From NCBI GenBank assembly GCA_903824515.1, contig CAIJXA010000130.1, positions 1 to 14,779 on the forward strand: DNA of 14,779 bases, given 5' to 3'. A program made the translations under genes and the position numbers. Source of the DNA: an uncultured bacterium. Lineage in GTDB: Bacteria > Patescibacteriota > Minisyncoccia > Moranbacterales > GWC2-37-73. Under the pieces are notes generated by a model. The model saw nothing but the letters and a program-made list of their open reading frames with translations, was not told where the DNA came from and ran no database searches. Shown one piece after another: positions 14,501 to 14,779 of this stretch (positions within the stretch are counted from its first letter, which is position 1; every line of letters starts with the position of its first letter).

Positions 14501-14608
14501 TGCTTGAGTCCAGTCATATGCTGGCGCACTTGCCTTGGCAAAAAAAGTAAAAGCAAAAAGGAAGGAAGAAATTACCAACAACAAAAAGCCCAGTTTGTTT
14601 TTATTCAT
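11573..14608 (-). CDS. Exported Asp-box (BNR/sortilin-like) double beta-propeller protein with peptidoglycan-binding domain
   Basis: 1011 residues. A signal peptide (Lys-rich start, hydrophobic 7-22, likely cut near AKASA, 24-28) leads to 14 repeats, with blade strands of LYxS type at residues 72, 117, 161, 201, 243, 287, 336, 380, 424, 468, 515, 560, 605 and 651, about 44-46 apart. Most are followed by an SxDxGxxW Asp box. The boxes are missing or altered at 336, 468, 560 and 651; 336 and 651 are repeats 7 and 14, which suits two seven-bladed propellers. Then come a ZU5-like beta domain (about 690-820, with TIPVDA and DIWYQNAG), an IPT/TIG-like beta domain (about 842-932), and a peptidoglycan-binding PG_binding_1-type domain (about 952-1005: GSYNQATKAAVINFQKK, GSVGPLTKTKL). 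It is likely a cell-wall-attached surface protein binding a ligand; no enzyme motif is seen. Start ATG 14608 has no Shine-Dalgarno. Confidence 0.85.
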   Translation of the reverse strand: MNKNKLGFLLLVISSFLFAFTFFAKASAPAYDWTQASLDPYQLDFGGAVSVSISSKSNGPEHIVVVKKTGGLSLSLDNGVTWAELSPVVGSDTILWNVASISADGTHLIVGGSANELFLSEDTGAHWTPLKPAGEGSISWDKAAMSADGEKIIVGTSSQHLYNSINGGLSWSELVDANPSWTAISASADGSHFIAASRSGVFTSTEGVNWPTVSNAEIGSGNQQTVAIDSDGSTMLVGTWTGLYKSTDSGTTWSETGPSIGTSHDWHSVAISGDGQNIVAGASEFGWYSSTDGGTNWAETGPAISGGDTPVVAMNSVGSKLAGGIANGVGSLQGNLYIASFATHSWTWSNIQVLSSYQDWTSAASDADGSHLIAGTYKHLYLSSDAGVSWQMAQPAGDVDLFWSSVSISSDGTHLIAGSEGGGLYTSVDSGDHWNLQQPGISTDSSWDAVAISGDGTHLIAGEYGYGLYVSPLSTGGVTDWTQVGPVGNLSQSWYSLSSSNDGTHLIAGVDGGGLYTSVDSGQHWTLQQPGSTSEIEYWDSVSISGDGNHLIAAVYDGNLYISPLSIGGVTDWHSVGPAGIQAWDVVAISADGTHLIAGVDGGALYVSSDSGLNWIEEKPNGNVSMSWYKSAALSSDGSYFIAGDNADGGLFIGLASITQPINPGPTAEKFQQDVLAGFLSIAGNNSTSTSKVTFNTQYTITAGDVEIVFPAGTEMTKTDGGNLDLSSLTAQDITTALRGAHTGTIAGAVSIGIANLKLSFSHDISVTIPVDAAYDNQRLDIWYQNAGESTWIKGPSCLVSAGLCVFQTDHATTYSAGDQPLDGAVVVTPALAQAPDQAKIDSWSAYLFRGSTKCATKLRLNLEGKHFIKDTEVKIGSTKASSVDKKSSKEISVTFCFDKLLNVKTDLTRKITVTNPDTDSSKAKNKINLQMVFIKFTESDFDTLTKIGITNIQQALLKLKLLTLADVTGSYNQATKAAVINFQKKNNLSVTGSVGPLTKTKLAEKYRKAL
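12794..13339 (-). repeat. Two-blade internal duplication (about 273-bp direct repeats)
   Basis: Residues 424-514 and 515-605 of the propeller protein are diverged copies of one two-blade unit. Both begin LYTSVDSGxHW, continue with QQPG, then SxSGDG or AISGDG, and contain an unusual LYxSPLSxGGVTDW blade in place of the Asp box. The DNA copies are also alike; the GGVTDW segments (around 12889-12926 and 13163-13199) appear about 90 percent identical by eye. Confidence 0.7.
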
Positions 14609-14623
14609 GATGTTTATTTTTTG

Positions 14624-14629
14624 ATTATA
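14624..14629 (-). promoter_or_regulatory. Candidate -10 box of the propeller-protein gene
   Basis: TATAAT on the minus strand, 15 nt before ATG 14608, giving a leader of only about 9 nt. No good -35 is visible; a GATTC/GAATC inverted repeat (around 14644-14659) lies about where it should be. The remaining upstream DNA to 14779 is A/T-rich and shows no gene. Confidence 0.35.
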
Positions 14630-14779
14630 TATTTGAACTCCTAGATTCGCATATGAATCCGAACACTAGTAGAATAAGAAAGTGGGATTTTTTAAAAAAA
14701 TAAGCATGAAAAAAAAGAAAGAAATTTTCACATTTCTCTAAAAGTGAAAGGAATGAATTGTCGATTTTAAAAAAGAAAG

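Noticed and set aside
14129..14644. 171-codon plus-strand frame
   Set aside because: It lies antisense inside the propeller gene, has no RBS and shows composition of a repeat-driven shadow.
1..14779. tRNA, rRNA or riboswitch genes
   Set aside because: No cloverleaf, CCA-ended stem, rRNA-like core or recognisable aptamer was found by eye in the intergenic DNA.

Overview
The window is AT-rich and gene-dense, and uses the standard code (TGA ends real genes). The gene set suggests a small-genome, anaerobic or fermentative bacterium of the Candidate Phyla Radiation (Patescibacteria, probably Parcubacteria-like). Pointers are a pyruvate:ferredoxin oxidoreductase gamma subunit, a TM-anchored thioredoxin-fold protein, a Ykn/MacAB-like exporter, an exported propeller protein with a C-terminal peptidoglycan-binding domain, and many short palindromic or 7-nt-unit repeats between genes. 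This placement is inference; no rRNA or other marker is present.

Layout. 1-219 holds no supported gene but has repeat-like palindromes. 220-792 (-) is the gamma subunit of a 2-oxoacid:ferredoxin oxidoreductase. 1070-2717 (-) holds two single-TM proteins in a likely operon: a small acidic coiled-coil protein, then a two-domain thioredoxin-fold protein that has lost the usual DsbA CXXC. 2718-3101 holds a terminator and a cryptic Cys-rich reading frame with no normal start codon. 3098-8640 is an exporter cluster: HlyD/MacA-type adaptor (7324-8640), MacB/LolD-type ATPase (5911-6636) and two paralogous FtsX/MacB permeases (4587-5828, 3098-4357), all on the minus strand. A plus-strand gene for a two-TM zinc-ribbon protein (6794-7039), with its own consensus sigma-70 promoter and RBS, splits adaptor from ATPase. 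8766-11373 (-) holds an RNase HI, a class III extradiol dioxygenase/MEMO-like protein and a membrane-anchored metallophosphoesterase. 11573-14608 (-) is a 1011-residue secreted protein with 14 propeller repeats and a peptidoglycan-binding tail.

The adaptor, ATPase and permeases should form one envelope transporter of the Bacillus YknXYZ / E. coli MacAB kind. The thioredoxin-fold protein and the propeller protein are also envelope or exported proteins, so much of the window concerns the cell surface.

The most unusual non-coding signals are degenerate tandem repeats with a 7-nt period at most junctions of the exporter cluster, a palindromic element between the two permease genes, and related palindromic repeats in inverted orientation on both sides of the adaptor gene. 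I did not find a clearly new defence or mobile system. The leads worth checking are the cryptic Cys-rich frame, the degenerate thioredoxin pair, the double propeller and the repeat architecture.
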